Assembly (NCBI GenBank): GCA_045123075.1
Contig: JBGVIJ010000073.1
Span: 1-22,213 of the forward strand
Direction: 5' to 3'
DNA length: 22,213 nucleotides
From: JAHHUH01 sp045123075
GTDB taxonomy: Bacteria > Bacillota > Negativicutes > Acidaminococcales > Acidaminococcaceae
Below are positions 14,062 through 22,166 of this stretch, one piece after another. Below the pieces are notes generated by a model. That model made no database searches. It saw only the letters and a list, made by a program, of their open reading frames with translations, and was not told the origin of the DNA. The stretch's first letter is position 1, and every line of letters begins with the position of its first letter. The position numbers and the translations under genes were made by a program.

Positions 14062-14915
14062 GAAACGGAAAATTAATGGTTGCACCAACCGTACTCTGGC
14101 TGAGTTTCTTCTTTGTAGTACCGCTGCTGATTGTAGTAGCAGTATCCTTCGCCAGTCGTACTCCCTACGGTCAAGTAATTTTTGACTGGACTTTGGGCAA
14201 CTATGCTCGCTTTACTGAAACTTTATATCTGTCTATTTTTGCAGATACCCTTATCGTAGCGGTGATTACTACGTTCCTTACGATTTTGTTAGGTTATCCG
14301 TTGGCGTATTTTATTGCCCAATTACCTAAGAAATGGCAACAACCCGGTTTGATTCTTGTTATGATTCCCTTCTGGATTAACTTCTTAATCCGCTCTTATG
14401 CTTGGGTAATTATTTTAAGAACTCAAGGCGTTTTGAACACATTCTTGCTGAAGTTTGGTTTTATTGACCAACCTTTGCAAATGCTTTACAACGAAGTTGC
14501 CGTTATGCTTGGTATGGTTTACGCCCTGCTGCCTTTCATGGTACTTCCTATTTATGTATCCATTGAACAGCTTGACCACCGTTTACTGGAAGCAGCTTCC
14601 GATTTGGGTGCTTCCCCCTTTACTGCATTCCGCAAAGTTACCCTGCCTTTGACCATGCCCGGTATTGCTGCAGGTACAATTTTGGTATTTATTTCTTCCT
14701 TGGGTATGTTCGTAGTACCCGACGTTATGGGTGGTGCAAAATCTGCGCTGATTGGTAATTTGATTCAAAACCAATTCCTTTCCGCACGCGATTGGCCTTT
14801 TGGTGGCGCACTCTCCATCGTATTAGCATTGCTTTCCTTAGTACTCATCGTGTTGTACTACAAAGCATTGTCTGCTCAACAAGGAGGTGGTAAAAATGCC
14901 GAAGACATGGCGTAG
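14058..14915 (+). CDS. potB: Spermidine/putrescine ABC transporter permease PotB
   Basis: A 285-aa inner-membrane permease with about six transmembrane helices, starting with 'LWLSFFFVVPLLIVVAVSF'. The EAA loop that contacts the ATPase is 'LLEAASDLGASPFTAFRKV' followed by TLPLTMPGIAAG. The ATG at 14058 overlaps the potA stop by 4 nt and has GAGGTGA 10 nt upstream; a longer in-frame start at 14025 would lie well inside potA and is not needed. Its 3' end overlaps potC by 20 nt, which implies coupled translation and fixed stoichiometry of the two permease halves. Confidence 0.95.
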   Translation: MRNGKLMVAPTVLWLSFFFVVPLLIVVAVSFASRTPYGQVIFDWTLGNYARFTETLYLSIFADTLIVAVITTFLTILLGYPLAYFIAQLPKKWQQPGLILVMIPFWINFLIRSYAWVIILRTQGVLNTFLLKFGFIDQPLQMLYNEVAVMLGMVYALLPFMVLPIYVSIEQLDHRLLEAASDLGASPFTAFRKVTLPLTMPGIAAGTILVFISSLGMFVVPDVMGGAKSALIGNLIQNQFLSARDWPFGGALSIVLALLSLVLIVLYYKALSAQQGGGKNAEDMA

Positions 14916-15690
14916 TCACGTATTATGCGCTTACGCAATGGCCATCTTGGCTTTCTTGTACTTACCTCTGTTGATTTTGGCGTTGTACTCTTTTAACGAG
15001 TCCCGCATCAACGCTGTTTGGAGCGGCTTCACCTTTGACTGGTATTTGTCTTTGTTCAAAAACCGTCGCGTACTAGAAGCTCTTACCAACAGTTTAATCG
15101 TAGCATTTGCTTCCACCATTGTTTCTACCGTACTTGGTACAACAGCGGCAATTGCTCTGAACAAGTATCAATACAAATACAAAAACGTAATCAACGGCCT
15201 TTTGTATTTGCCAATCTTGATTCCGGAAATCGTTATGGGTCTTTCCCTCTTAGTATTGTTTAGCCAAGCACATATTCCCCTTGGCAAAACTTCTTTGATT
15301 TTGGCTCATATCACTTTCTGTGTATCCTTCGTAGTAATTACGGTTAACGCTCGTCTTGAAGGTATGCGTCCGGAATTGGAACAAGCTGCAATGGATTTGT
15401 ACGCTACTCCCTTCCAAACTTTCCGTTACGTTACTTTGCCTTTGGCAATGCCCGGTATCGTAGCCGGCGCTTTGATGGCGTTTACCCTTTCCATTGATGA
15501 TTTCATCATCAGCTTCTTTGTGGCAGGTCCTAACTCCACTACCTTGCCCTTGTACATCTACGCAATGGTTAAGCGTGGTATCTCTCCGGAAATCAACGCA
15601 CTTTCTACCTTGCTGATGTTGGCAACAATCGTTTTGGTTGTCTTGGCTCAAATCTTGCAACCTCAACATGTATCCAAAAAAGAAGAATAA
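14896..15690 (+). CDS. potC: Spermidine/putrescine ABC transporter permease PotC
   Basis: A 264-aa permease, the partner of PotB in the PotA2BC complex. The first helix is 'YAMAILAFLYLPLLILALYS', followed by the typical SFNESR and 'WSGFTFDWYLSLF'. The EAA loop reads 'LEQAAMDLYATPFQTFRYV' then TLPLAMPGIVAG. After it comes 'FTLSIDDFIISFFVAGP', characteristic of PotC. The ATG at 14896 is chosen because AAGGAGG is 8 nt upstream; the GTG three codons earlier overlaps that site. potD starts 21 nt after its stop. Confidence 0.95.
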   Translation: MPKTWRSHVLCAYAMAILAFLYLPLLILALYSFNESRINAVWSGFTFDWYLSLFKNRRVLEALTNSLIVAFASTIVSTVLGTTAAIALNKYQYKYKNVINGLLYLPILIPEIVMGLSLLVLFSQAHIPLGKTSLILAHITFCVSFVVITVNARLEGMRPELEQAAMDLYATPFQTFRYVTLPLAMPGIVAGALMAFTLSIDDFIISFFVAGPNSTTLPLYIYAMVKRGISPEINALSTLLMLATIVLVVLAQILQPQHVSKKEE

Positions 15691-15711
15691 ACTTATTAAT
15701 GGAGGTCTGAA

Positions 15712-16770
15712 ATGAAAAAATTACTCTCTCTTCTCATTGCTTTGGTAGCATTCGCTATCGTTGGCTGTGGCGGCGGCGACAAAAAATCTGAAAGCAAAGC
15801 TGAACCGCAGGTTTTAAATTTATTCAGTTGGGCCGACAATGTTGATCCTGCAGTTATCGAAAGGTTCGAAAAAGAAAACAACTGCAAAGTAAACTATGAC
15901 GTATTCGCTAACAATGAAGAACTCTTGGCAAAACTCCAAGCTGGCGGCGCGCAATACGATGTAATCCAACCTTCCGATTATATGGTAACTACTTTGGTTA
16001 AATTGGGTATGCTGGAAGAACTTAACAAAGCTAATATGCCCAACACCAACAATATCGTAAAAAGCTTGCAAGCTCCGTCCTATGACCCCACCGGTAAATA
16101 CAGCGTTGTTTATACTTGGGGCATGACCGGTATCGTTTACAACAAAAAGTACATTAAAGAAGCTCCTACTTCTTGGAACGATTTGTGGAAAGACGAATAC
16201 AAAGGTCGCCTCATCCTCTTGAACGACAGCCGCGAAGTTATTGGTATGGCTCTCAAAAAGAACGGTCACTCCAACAACAGCTTGAACCCTCAAGAAGTTG
16301 AAGCAGCTGTTAAAGATTTGAAAAAGCTTGCTCCTAACGTACTTGCATTTGACACCGACACCATTAAACAAAAATTCATCGCTGAAGAAGCTTGGATTGG
16401 TACCATGTGGACCGGTGACGCAAGCTACACCTACAAAGACAACAAAGACATTGGCCTTGTAATTCCGAAAGAAGGCGCAACCATTTGGGCAGATACTTTC
16501 GCAATTCCCAAAGGTGCTCCCCACAAAGCGCTTGCTGAAAAATTCATCAACTTTATGTATGACCCGAAAGTTAGCGCACAAAACTACGAATACATTGGCT
16601 ACAATGACCCCAACGAAAAATCTGCTGAATTCCACAGCGAAGAATTCAAAAATGACCCGATGCTGAAAATTGGTCGCGATAACATCGACAAAGGCGAATG
16701 GCTTACCGATATTGGCGAAGCACTCACCATGTACGACCGTTACTGGACCGAATTGAAAACCGGTAAATAA
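15712..16770 (+). CDS. potD: Spermidine/putrescine-binding lipoprotein PotD
   Basis: A 352-aa extracytoplasmic binding protein that delivers polyamines to PotBC. A lipoprotein signal is clear: MKK, the hydrophobic run LLSLLIALVAFAIVG, and lipidated C19 followed by GGG. The mature part has family landmarks 'VLNLFSWADNVDP', 'YDVIQPSDYMV', TWGMTGIVYNKK, 'APTSWNDLWKDEYKG' and 'IWADTFAIPKGAPHK'. GGAGG lies 6 nt before ATG. It is the last gene of the operon, ended by a strong terminator. Spermidine versus putrescine preference cannot be read from the sequence. Confidence 0.95.
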   Translation: MKKLLSLLIALVAFAIVGCGGGDKKSESKAEPQVLNLFSWADNVDPAVIERFEKENNCKVNYDVFANNEELLAKLQAGGAQYDVIQPSDYMVTTLVKLGMLEELNKANMPNTNNIVKSLQAPSYDPTGKYSVVYTWGMTGIVYNKKYIKEAPTSWNDLWKDEYKGRLILLNDSREVIGMALKKNGHSNNSLNPQEVEAAVKDLKKLAPNVLAFDTDTIKQKFIAEEAWIGTMWTGDASYTYKDNKDIGLVIPKEGATIWADTFAIPKGAPHKALAEKFINFMYDPKVSAQNYEYIGYNDPNEKSAEFHSEEFKNDPMLKIGRDNIDKGEWLTDIGEALTMYDRYWTELKTGK

Positions 16771-16775
16771 AGACT

Positions 16776-16812
16776 AAAAGCCTGCAACTTTCTTAAAAAG
16801 TTGCAGGCTTTT
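16776..16812 (+). terminator. Terminator of the potABCD operon
   Basis: A 16-bp perfect stem: AAAAGCCTGCAACTTT (16776-16791) and AAAGTTGCAGGCTTTT (16797-16812), loop 5 nt, with further Ts following. It begins 5 nt past the potD stop. Confidence 0.95.
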
Positions 16813-16853
16813 TTACACTTTAAAAAATTTATTAAGCCAGCTTATAAAAATAA

Positions 16854-16881
16854 TGTATACACAGTGAAAATACTGTATACA
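16854..16881. promoter_or_regulatory. Twin TGTATACA palindromes upstream of the symporter promoter
   Basis: Two identical 8-bp palindromes, TGTATACA, at 16854-16861 and 16874-16881, centre-to-centre 20 bp, about two helical turns. Relative to a predicted start at 16919 their centres fall at about -61.5 and -41.5, the usual places for an activator. The binding protein is not known; palindromes of this kind are used by GntR-type regulators among others. Confidence 0.6.
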
Positions 16882-16883
16882 AT

Positions 16884-16912
16884 CTGATTTTTTCCGAAAC
16901 CTCTGCTATAAT
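16884..16912 (+). promoter_or_regulatory. Promoter of the symporter gene
   Basis: A perfect TATAAT (16907-16912) preceded by TGC (extended -10). The -35 hexamer at 17 nt is weak (CTGATT, 16884-16889). A poor -35 next to upstream palindromes suits an activator-dependent promoter. Confidence 0.65.
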
Positions 16913-16961
16913 ACACTCATAAGTAATTTAAATTTACTAAAATATTTTAGGGGGTTTGTTT

Positions 16962-18152
16962 ATGAACTTGTCAACAAAAATCTTAATCGCCCTTGGTTTG
17001 GGTATCATCGCAGGCTTACAACTCGGCGCTGAAGGCACTGCATTCGCAAAAGCTTGGATTGGTCCCTTGGGCACCATCTTTATGAACCTGATCAAAATGG
17101 TTATCGTACCTCTGGTATTCTCCTCTTTGGTTATGGGTGTTTGCGGTTTGGGTGACGTTAAAAAACTCGGTCGCGTTGGTTTCAAAACCGTTGCTCTGTA
17201 CTTGTTAACCACCGCATTTGCAATCGCTCTCGGTATCGCTTTCGGCGTATTGGTAGAACCCGGTGCTGGCTTGAATATGTCCACTGAAGGTTTGAAAGTA
17301 ACCGCTAAAGCTGCTCCGCCTATCATGAAAGTTATCATCGATATCTTCCCGACCAACCCGTTGGGCGCTATGGTTAAAGCTAACATGCTCCAAATCATCC
17401 TCTTCGCTCTCTTCGTTGGCGTAGGCATCGTTGCTGTTGGTGAAAAAGCAGAAGCTTTGAAAAACACCATCGACGGTTTGGCAGAAGTTTGCTACAAAAT
17501 GGTAGCAATCATTATGAGCTTCGCTCCGTTCGGCGTATTCGGTTTGATTACTCCGGTAGTTGCAGCTAATGGTCCTGCAGTTCTCCTCCCGCTCCTCAAA
17601 GTTATCATCTGCGTATATGTAGGTTGCGCACTCCACGCTCTCATCGTATACGGTGCATTGGTTGCTACTCTCGGCAAATCTTCCCCGGCTCAATTCTTCA
17701 AAGGTATTGCTCCGGCTTCCCTCTTGGCATTCTCCTCTTGCTCTTCTTCCGGCACTCTGCCCCTTACCATGGACTGCATGCGTAAAATGGGCGTAAGCCA
17801 AAGCATTTCTTCCTTCGTACTTCCTTTGGGCGCTACCATTAACATGGACGGCACCGCATTGTACCAAGGTGTTTGCGCACTGTTCGTAGCACAAATCTAC
17901 GGCATTGAATTGACTGGTGCACAATATATGACCATCATGTTGACTGGTACCTTGGCTTCCATCGGTACTGCAGGTGTTCCGGGTGCAGGCTTCATCATGT
18001 TGACCATGATTTTGACCGCTCTTGGCTTGCCTCTCGAAGGTTCCGCTCTTATCGCAGGTATCGACCGTATCCTCGATATGCCTCGTACCTCTGTTAACGT
18101 AACCGGTGACGCAGCTGTTACCTTGATCGTTGACAAATCCGAAAACGCTTAA
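16962..18152 (+). CDS. Dicarboxylate/amino acid:cation symporter (DAACS family)
   Basis: A 396-aa secondary transporter of the glutamate/aspartate/C4-dicarboxylate family, importing its substrate with Na+ or H+. Family motifs are complete: SSCSSSGT (258-265, HP1 tip), NMDGT (294-298, TM7), AGVPGAG (337-343, HP2) and 'DRILDMPRTSVNVTGD' (368-383, TM8). R375 aligns with Arg397 of GltPh, which holds the substrate side-chain carboxylate, so an acidic substrate is likely; D372, N379 and D383 align with the other binding and cation residues. The ATG at 16962 is used because AGGGGG lies 7 nt upstream; an in-frame TTG two codons earlier is too close. It is a single-gene unit with its own promoter and terminator. 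Confidence 0.95.
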   Translation: MNLSTKILIALGLGIIAGLQLGAEGTAFAKAWIGPLGTIFMNLIKMVIVPLVFSSLVMGVCGLGDVKKLGRVGFKTVALYLLTTAFAIALGIAFGVLVEPGAGLNMSTEGLKVTAKAAPPIMKVIIDIFPTNPLGAMVKANMLQIILFALFVGVGIVAVGEKAEALKNTIDGLAEVCYKMVAIIMSFAPFGVFGLITPVVAANGPAVLLPLLKVIICVYVGCALHALIVYGALVATLGKSSPAQFFKGIAPASLLAFSSCSSSGTLPLTMDCMRKMGVSQSISSFVLPLGATINMDGTALYQGVCALFVAQIYGIELTGAQYMTIMLTGTLASIGTAGVPGAGFIMLTMILTALGLPLEGSALIAGIDRILDMPRTSVNVTGDAAVTLIVDKSENA

Positions 18153-18162
18153 TCTCAAAATT

Positions 18163-18192
18163 AAAAGCTCACTTCGTAAGAAGTGAGCTTTT
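18163..18192. terminator. Bidirectional terminator between symporter and MFS genes
   Basis: A perfect 13-bp stem: AAAAGCTCACTTC (18163-18175) and GAAGTGAGCTTTT (18180-18192), GTAA loop. An A-run on one side and a T-run on the other suit the two convergent genes. Confidence 0.95.
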
Positions 18193-18213
18193 TTATTTGT
18201 GCTTATAACTCTT

Positions 18214-19425
18214 TTATTTTACTTTTCTAAGATAAGTGTAACCTGCTACAGAAATTAATATAATCCCCGTACTGATGATTACAAGCTTCGTCGGTAGGAA
18301 GTATCCTAAAGCACCGCCTAAGAGCGGCCCTACGAACCCACCGGACATTTGCGCTGAAGTTACAAGCCCGAAGGCTTTACCACGAATAGATTTATCCGTA
18401 ACTTCTGCAAGATTTGCGTTAATATTAGGTATTGCCCCTGCCAGGAACAAACCATAGATAAATTGCACTACTGCAAATTGATACACATCAGTTGTGAAGA
18501 ATTGGAACAGGTTTACTACGCCTGCACCAAATGTAATGTAGCAGAAGGTTTTAACGTAACCGTACTGTTGTCCTCTCTTGCCCCAGAAAGGTGCTGCCAA
18601 AATGCCGGATATACCTGCTAAGGAGAAGATTACGCCAGCCATTTGCACGGCTTCATCATTAACCTGCCCCATAAGCTGACCAACATACATCGTAATAAGC
18701 GGTTGCAAGAGCATTACGCAAACCTGAATCAAGAAGAACATTATCATCGTAAAAAGAATGCCCTTGTTTTGCAATGCCTCTTTTAAATCACTGATAAGCT
18801 CTACCTTGCGGTTTCTACGCTCTTCACTAATGGGAACATCTTTTACAAGGAAGATTACCAGTAAGGTTGCAATGGTAAGGCAAACGCTGCTTAACCAGAA
18901 GGAAGCACGAATCCCGAACCAGCTACTTAGGTAACCACCCATTAGCGGGCCTAAGATACCGCCACTGGACAAAGCAGTTTGCATCAAGCCCATGCCCCAG
19001 CCCATTTTATCCATTGGCATTGTGGAAGAAACAAGGGACATAGAAGCAGGAACAAAACCACTGATTAAACCGATAAGCCCACGAATCACAAAGAACTGGT
19101 ACTCATCCTGGCACACTGCAGACATAACGTAGGTTATTGCCAACCCAACGCCTGCCCGTATGGCCATCTTCTTTTGCCCTACTTTGTCAGCCATGGCTCC
19201 CCAGTAAGGAGCCATTATCGCCGCGAAAAGGAACGTTATGGAATAGACAAGTCCACTCCAAAAGCTAACCTCTTCTTGGCTTACGCCCAAGTCCTTTAGC
19301 AAAAAGACAGGTAGGAACGGCACGCACATAGTGTAGCTGGAAGCTGCAAAGAACACGCCCGTCCATAGGACTGCTAAGTTTACCTTCCAATTTATTTTAT
19401 TGTCGCTATGTACATTAAAAGTCAC
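18214..19425 (-). CDS. MFS transporter, DHA1-type drug/metabolite exporter
   Basis: A 403-aa 12-helix major facilitator. Motif A is GAMADKVGQKK (about 76-86) after TM2, and the antiporter motif C is present as ALSSGGILGPLMGG in TM5. This points to proton-driven efflux (DHA1 group). The second half repeats the pattern (GKRGQQYG; QMSGGFVGPLLGGALG). Start is GTG (19423-19425) with GGAG 8 nt upstream. Substrate unknown. It is convergent with the symporter and divergent from the 19605 gene, with its own extended -10 promoter. Confidence 0.93.
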   Translation of the reverse strand: MTFNVHSDNKINWKVNLAVLWTGVFFAASSYTMCVPFLPVFLLKDLGVSQEEVSFWSGLVYSITFLFAAIMAPYWGAMADKVGQKKMAIRAGVGLAITYVMSAVCQDEYQFFVIRGLIGLISGFVPASMSLVSSTMPMDKMGWGMGLMQTALSSGGILGPLMGGYLSSWFGIRASFWLSSVCLTIATLLVIFLVKDVPISEERRNRKVELISDLKEALQNKGILFTMIMFFLIQVCVMLLQPLITMYVGQLMGQVNDEAVQMAGVIFSLAGISGILAAPFWGKRGQQYGYVKTFCYITFGAGVVNLFQFFTTDVYQFAVVQFIYGLFLAGAIPNINANLAEVTDKSIRGKAFGLVTSAQMSGGFVGPLLGGALGYFLPTKLVIISTGIILISVAGYTYLRKVK

Positions 19426-19459
19426 TTTATCATCTCCGTAAAAATGCTTTTACAGATAC

Positions 19460-19488
19460 ATTATAGCACTTAGGCAAAACAATGTTAC
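19460..19488 (-). promoter_or_regulatory. Promoter of the MFS gene
   Basis: On the minus strand, GTAACA (19483-19488, 4/6) and a perfect TATAAT (19460-19465) are spaced 17 nt, with TGC before the -10 (extended). Confidence 0.65.
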
Positions 19489-19541
19489 CCCTGCAACGAA
19501 AAAATTTCTTCATAAATTATCCATAACTTTTCAACAATACC

Positions 19542-19570
19542 TTTCTACATTACGAAAATTCTTGTATAAT
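19542..19570 (+). promoter_or_regulatory. Promoter of the PH-like-domain gene
   Basis: TATAAT (19565-19570) with a weak -35 (TTTCTA, 19542-19547) at 17 nt. Predicted start is near 19577, about 28 nt before the TTG start. Confidence 0.5.
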
Positions 19571-19604
19571 ATATAAAGATATGTTTTGAAAAGGATGTGT
19601 AATC

Positions 19605-20687
19605 TTGAAGCCTTATACCCTGCAAGAAATTGAAGAACGTGGACTTTTTTCCAGCCTGCTCAATGGCAAGCCTGTACAAAATGCTTGGGCAGAGATTAAT
19701 AATATTTTAGTAAAAGCTGAAAAAGCACAAGAACTTACCGCAGACCAAGTTAAAAGCGCTATGAAAAAATGGGGCGCTAAAATGGACGAAACCACTTTGG
19801 AACAACGTAGTGGTATCTACCGTAAACTTGCTGACGTAATCTATAGCGAAGCTCAAAGCGAAGACGACGAACTTTTTGCTCAAGGCAAACACTTGGCAGA
19901 AGTTTTGGAACTTCCTCCCCACTTGGTAAAACTTGCTGACAAAGGTGCTAAAATGGGCGCATACTACACCCGTTGTGCAAACCTTTTGACTGGCGAAGAA
20001 AAACTTGATATTCAAGCTTTGAACAAAGTATTCCACTACGATTATGAAGATGGCTTTTCAATGCGCCGCCAAGCTTTTGATGACCACTTCAACAAAATTT
20101 TCGACGGCATCTCTGAAACCAGACGTTTCTCCATGGAAGTTGAAGACGGTTTGATTGCAGACTGCAAAACCTTGGACATCCCCTACGAATTCAAACCGCA
20201 CATTGAAAGTGCATTGGAAAAATATCGTAGCATTTGGAACGCAGAAAACCACGAAGTAACTGCTTTGGAACTTAACCTGCCTATGGAAAAAGACGAAGCT
20301 TGCTACGCTTACGCAAACAGTGGCTACTGCGAACGCAAAGTTGTTGAACAAGAAGACAACTACTTTGAACTTACCCGTAAATTCAGCATTGATGAAACTG
20401 TTTCCTTTAAAGGTTCTCACATTGAACATCCTACCATTAAAGAAGAAACTACCGTGCTCAACGAACTTGGCTACTTCTTCGTAACCAACCAACGCATCAT
20501 CTTCTTGGGTCAAACCATCCACAAAGCAGTTGCACTGAAAGATATCGAAGGTGCTACCTTTGACGGTATGAGCTACATCACCTACCACACTAAAAATGAT
20601 GGCGACTTGCTCTTCAAATACAGCGATGACTCCGCTGAAGTAATGTACATCATCTTTAACCGTGTAAAAAATGGTGAATATAAATAA
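19605..20687 (+). CDS. Uncharacterised protein with C-terminal PH-like domain
   Basis: A 360-aa soluble protein I cannot assign. The start is TTG (19605) with AAGGA 9 nt upstream. Residues 1-215 are acidic and helical without a known motif. Residues about 260-350 resemble bacterial PH (bPH/GRAM-like) domains: an extended beta region with GYFFVTNQRIIFLGQT (289-304), then KAVALKDIEGATFDG, matching the 'x(L/F)xxTNxRxIF' signature. Such domains bind proteins or lipids; no membrane segment is present, so a cytosolic adaptor is possible. Codon use resembles the neighbouring housekeeping genes. It is a single-gene unit ended by a strong hairpin. Confidence 0.8.
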   Translation: MKPYTLQEIEERGLFSSLLNGKPVQNAWAEINNILVKAEKAQELTADQVKSAMKKWGAKMDETTLEQRSGIYRKLADVIYSEAQSEDDELFAQGKHLAEVLELPPHLVKLADKGAKMGAYYTRCANLLTGEEKLDIQALNKVFHYDYEDGFSMRRQAFDDHFNKIFDGISETRRFSMEVEDGLIADCKTLDIPYEFKPHIESALEKYRSIWNAENHEVTALELNLPMEKDEACYAYANSGYCERKVVEQEDNYFELTRKFSIDETVSFKGSHIEHPTIKEETTVLNELGYFFVTNQRIIFLGQTIHKAVALKDIEGATFDGMSYITYHTKNDGDLLFKYSDDSAEVMYIIFNRVKNGEYK

Positions 20688-20693
20688 GAAAAC

Positions 20694-20721
20694 AAAAAGC
20701 TCCGCAAATGCGGAGCTTTTT
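20694..20721 (+). terminator. Terminator of the PH-like-domain gene
   Basis: A perfect 12-bp stem: AAAAAGCTCCGC (20694-20705) and GCGGAGCTTTTT (20710-20721), AAAT loop, 6 nt past the stop. A-run and T-run make it potentially bidirectional. Confidence 0.95.
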
Positions 20722-20745
20722 TACATTATAGGATAAAGTTTTCAG

Positions 20746-20844
20746 AAGTGCTGTATAGCAAGGCGGAACAAAATTGTGAAGCGAAGGCGTACTAGACGTA
20801 CGTCGAGCAAGCAATTGCAGTTCCAACACAGCTAGACAGTGCTT
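20746..20844. repeat. About 100-bp imperfect palindromic element
   Basis: Nested inverted repeats fill the gap between two convergent genes. Outer arms are AAGTGCTGTATAGC (20746-20759) and GCTAGACAGTGCTT (20831-20844), 11 of 14 complementary. Next come GGAAC (20764-20768) with GTTCC (20820-20824), AATTG (20772-20776) with CAATT (20812-20816), and a central CGTAC-TAGAC-GTACG hairpin. Its right arm ends 9 nt from the aminotransferase stop. It looks like a dispersed intergenic repeat (REP or MITE type) and may serve as that gene's terminator. Confidence 0.6.
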
Positions 20845-20853
20845 ATGGAAAGT

Positions 20854-22032
20854 TTACAAGCATTCTTTAATTGCTTTAGCCATACGTTTGATGCCTTCAA
20901 TGATTCTTTCATCCGGCATATTGGAATAGTTAACGCGCATGCTGCGGTCAGTTTTGCCATTGGGATAGAAAGCGTCGCCAATTACAGCAGCAACTTTCAT
21001 TTCAATGCATTTGTCGAAAACTTTACGAGCACTTACGCCTTCAGGCATAGAGAGCCACAAGAACAAGCCACCTTCCGGATGAGTCCAAGTGCAGCCTGCA
21101 GGAAGTTCAGCTTCCATGGTAGCGAGGATAAGGTCGCGACGATGACGATAGAGGTCGCAAATTTTTGCAACGTGTGCATCAAGGTCATATGCTTCCATAT
21201 AAGCATCTGCTACACCTTGGTCGAAGTTGGAGGTGTGGAGGTCAGCGCTTTGTTTGATTTTGATGAATTCGCTGAGAACGTCTTTATGAGCAGCTACCCA
21301 ACCAAGACGCAGACCGGGGCAGAATACTTTGGAGAAAGTACCAAGGAACATTACCAAGCCTTTGGTATCCATAGATTTCAAGGAAGGCAGGATTTCGCCT
21401 TCGAAACGCAGTTCGCCATACGGATTATCTTCCAATACGGGCAGGTTGTGTTTATTAACAACTTCCATAAATTTTTGACGGCGTTCCATAGACCAGGTAC
21501 GTCCAGTCGGGTTTTGGAAGTCAGGAATTACATAAATGAATTTGCAATTCGGAGTGGTTTCCAAAATTTTGTCCAATTCTTCTGGCAATAAACCGCCATC
21601 ATCGGTAGGAACTTCTACAAAAGTAGGTTCATAAGCGTTGAAAGCGTTAAGTGCACCCAAGTAGGACGGACTTTCACAAAGAACAACATCACCAGGGTCC
21701 AAGAACAGTTTGCCTGCAAAATCGAGGCATTGTTGAGAACCGGTAGTAATCAAAATTTCATCGGGGTCAACGTTGGTGTGGTATTTATCTGCCATACGTT
21801 TCGCAATTTTAGCACGCAGGGACGGACGACCTTCGGTAGCTGCATATTGCAACAATTGGCGACCTTCCTTCATAACCAAATCATAGGAAACTTTAGCAAT
21901 TTCTTCAACGGGGAAAAGTTCCGGTGCAGGCAGACCACCAGCAAAGGAAATGATGTCCGGTTGAGCAGTTAATTTCAAAAGTTCACGAATCTCAGAGGAT
22001 TGCATACGTTCCATACGGTTAGAAAAATTCAT
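20854..22032 (-). CDS. PLP-dependent class I/II aminotransferase (2-aminoadipate/aromatic aminotransferase-like)
   Basis: A 392-aa fold-type I aminotransferase of the LysN/Aro8/KAT-II subgroup, cytosolic. The cofactor lysine is K235 in GTFSKVFCPGLRLGW. PLP contacts include the PDFQNPTG loop (170-177) and EDNPYGELRF with D202. The N-terminal 'ISFAGGLPAPELFP' (28-41) and 'QYAATEGRPSLR' are typical of this subgroup. The enzyme swaps an amino group between an amino acid and 2-oxoglutarate or a similar acceptor; exact substrate is not readable. There is no N-terminal GntR domain, so it is not a MocR regulator. GGGAG lies 9 nt before ATG. It is probably transcribed alone from the -10 at 22063-22068. 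Confidence 0.93.
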   Translation of the reverse strand: MNFSNRMERMQSSEIRELLKLTAQPDIISFAGGLPAPELFPVEEIAKVSYDLVMKEGRQLLQYAATEGRPSLRAKIAKRMADKYHTNVDPDEILITTGSQQCLDFAGKLFLDPGDVVLCESPSYLGALNAFNAYEPTFVEVPTDDGGLLPEELDKILETTPNCKFIYVIPDFQNPTGRTWSMERRQKFMEVVNKHNLPVLEDNPYGELRFEGEILPSLKSMDTKGLVMFLGTFSKVFCPGLRLGWVAAHKDVLSEFIKIKQSADLHTSNFDQGVADAYMEAYDLDAHVAKICDLYRHRRDLILATMEAELPAGCTWTHPEGGLFLWLSMPEGVSARKVFDKCIEMKVAAVIGDAFYPNGKTDRSMRVNYSNMPDERIIEGIKRMAKAIKECL

Positions 22033-22060
22033 AATCTATCTCTCCCTCATTTGCTTTAAG

Positions 22061-22120
22061 CAATTATAATACATAAATAATTGTAGCACTTTCCCCTGCT
22101 ATCCACAAGAGAAAGTGCTA
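22061..22120 (-). promoter_or_regulatory. Promoter region of the aminotransferase gene with two inverted repeats
   Basis: A perfect TATAAT on the minus strand (22063-22068) without a clear -35. It lies inside CAATTAT (22061-22067) and ATAATTG (22077-22083), a 7-bp dyad. Upstream is TAGCACTTTC (22084-22093) and GAAAGTGCTA (22111-22120), a 10-bp dyad with a 17-nt loop. The second may be a weak terminator of the next gene, 46 nt past its stop, or a regulator site. Confidence 0.5.
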
Positions 22121-22166
22121 TGTATACTTTATCTTCTTAAATTGTTGAATTAAGTTGTAAACTTAG

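Noticed and set aside
15820..16635. Minus-strand frame of 271 codons
   Set aside because: Antisense to potD, which is unmistakable; a by-product of its codon use.
17205..18158. Minus-strand frame of 317 codons
   Set aside because: Antisense to the DAACS symporter; low-complexity, Cys/His/Ser-rich translation.
20839..21591. Plus-strand frame of 250 codons
   Set aside because: Antisense to the aminotransferase and without a start context or domain.
20854..22032. Considered as a MocR-type regulator
   Set aside because: Length and N-terminus match a plain aminotransferase; no GntR winged-helix domain precedes it.
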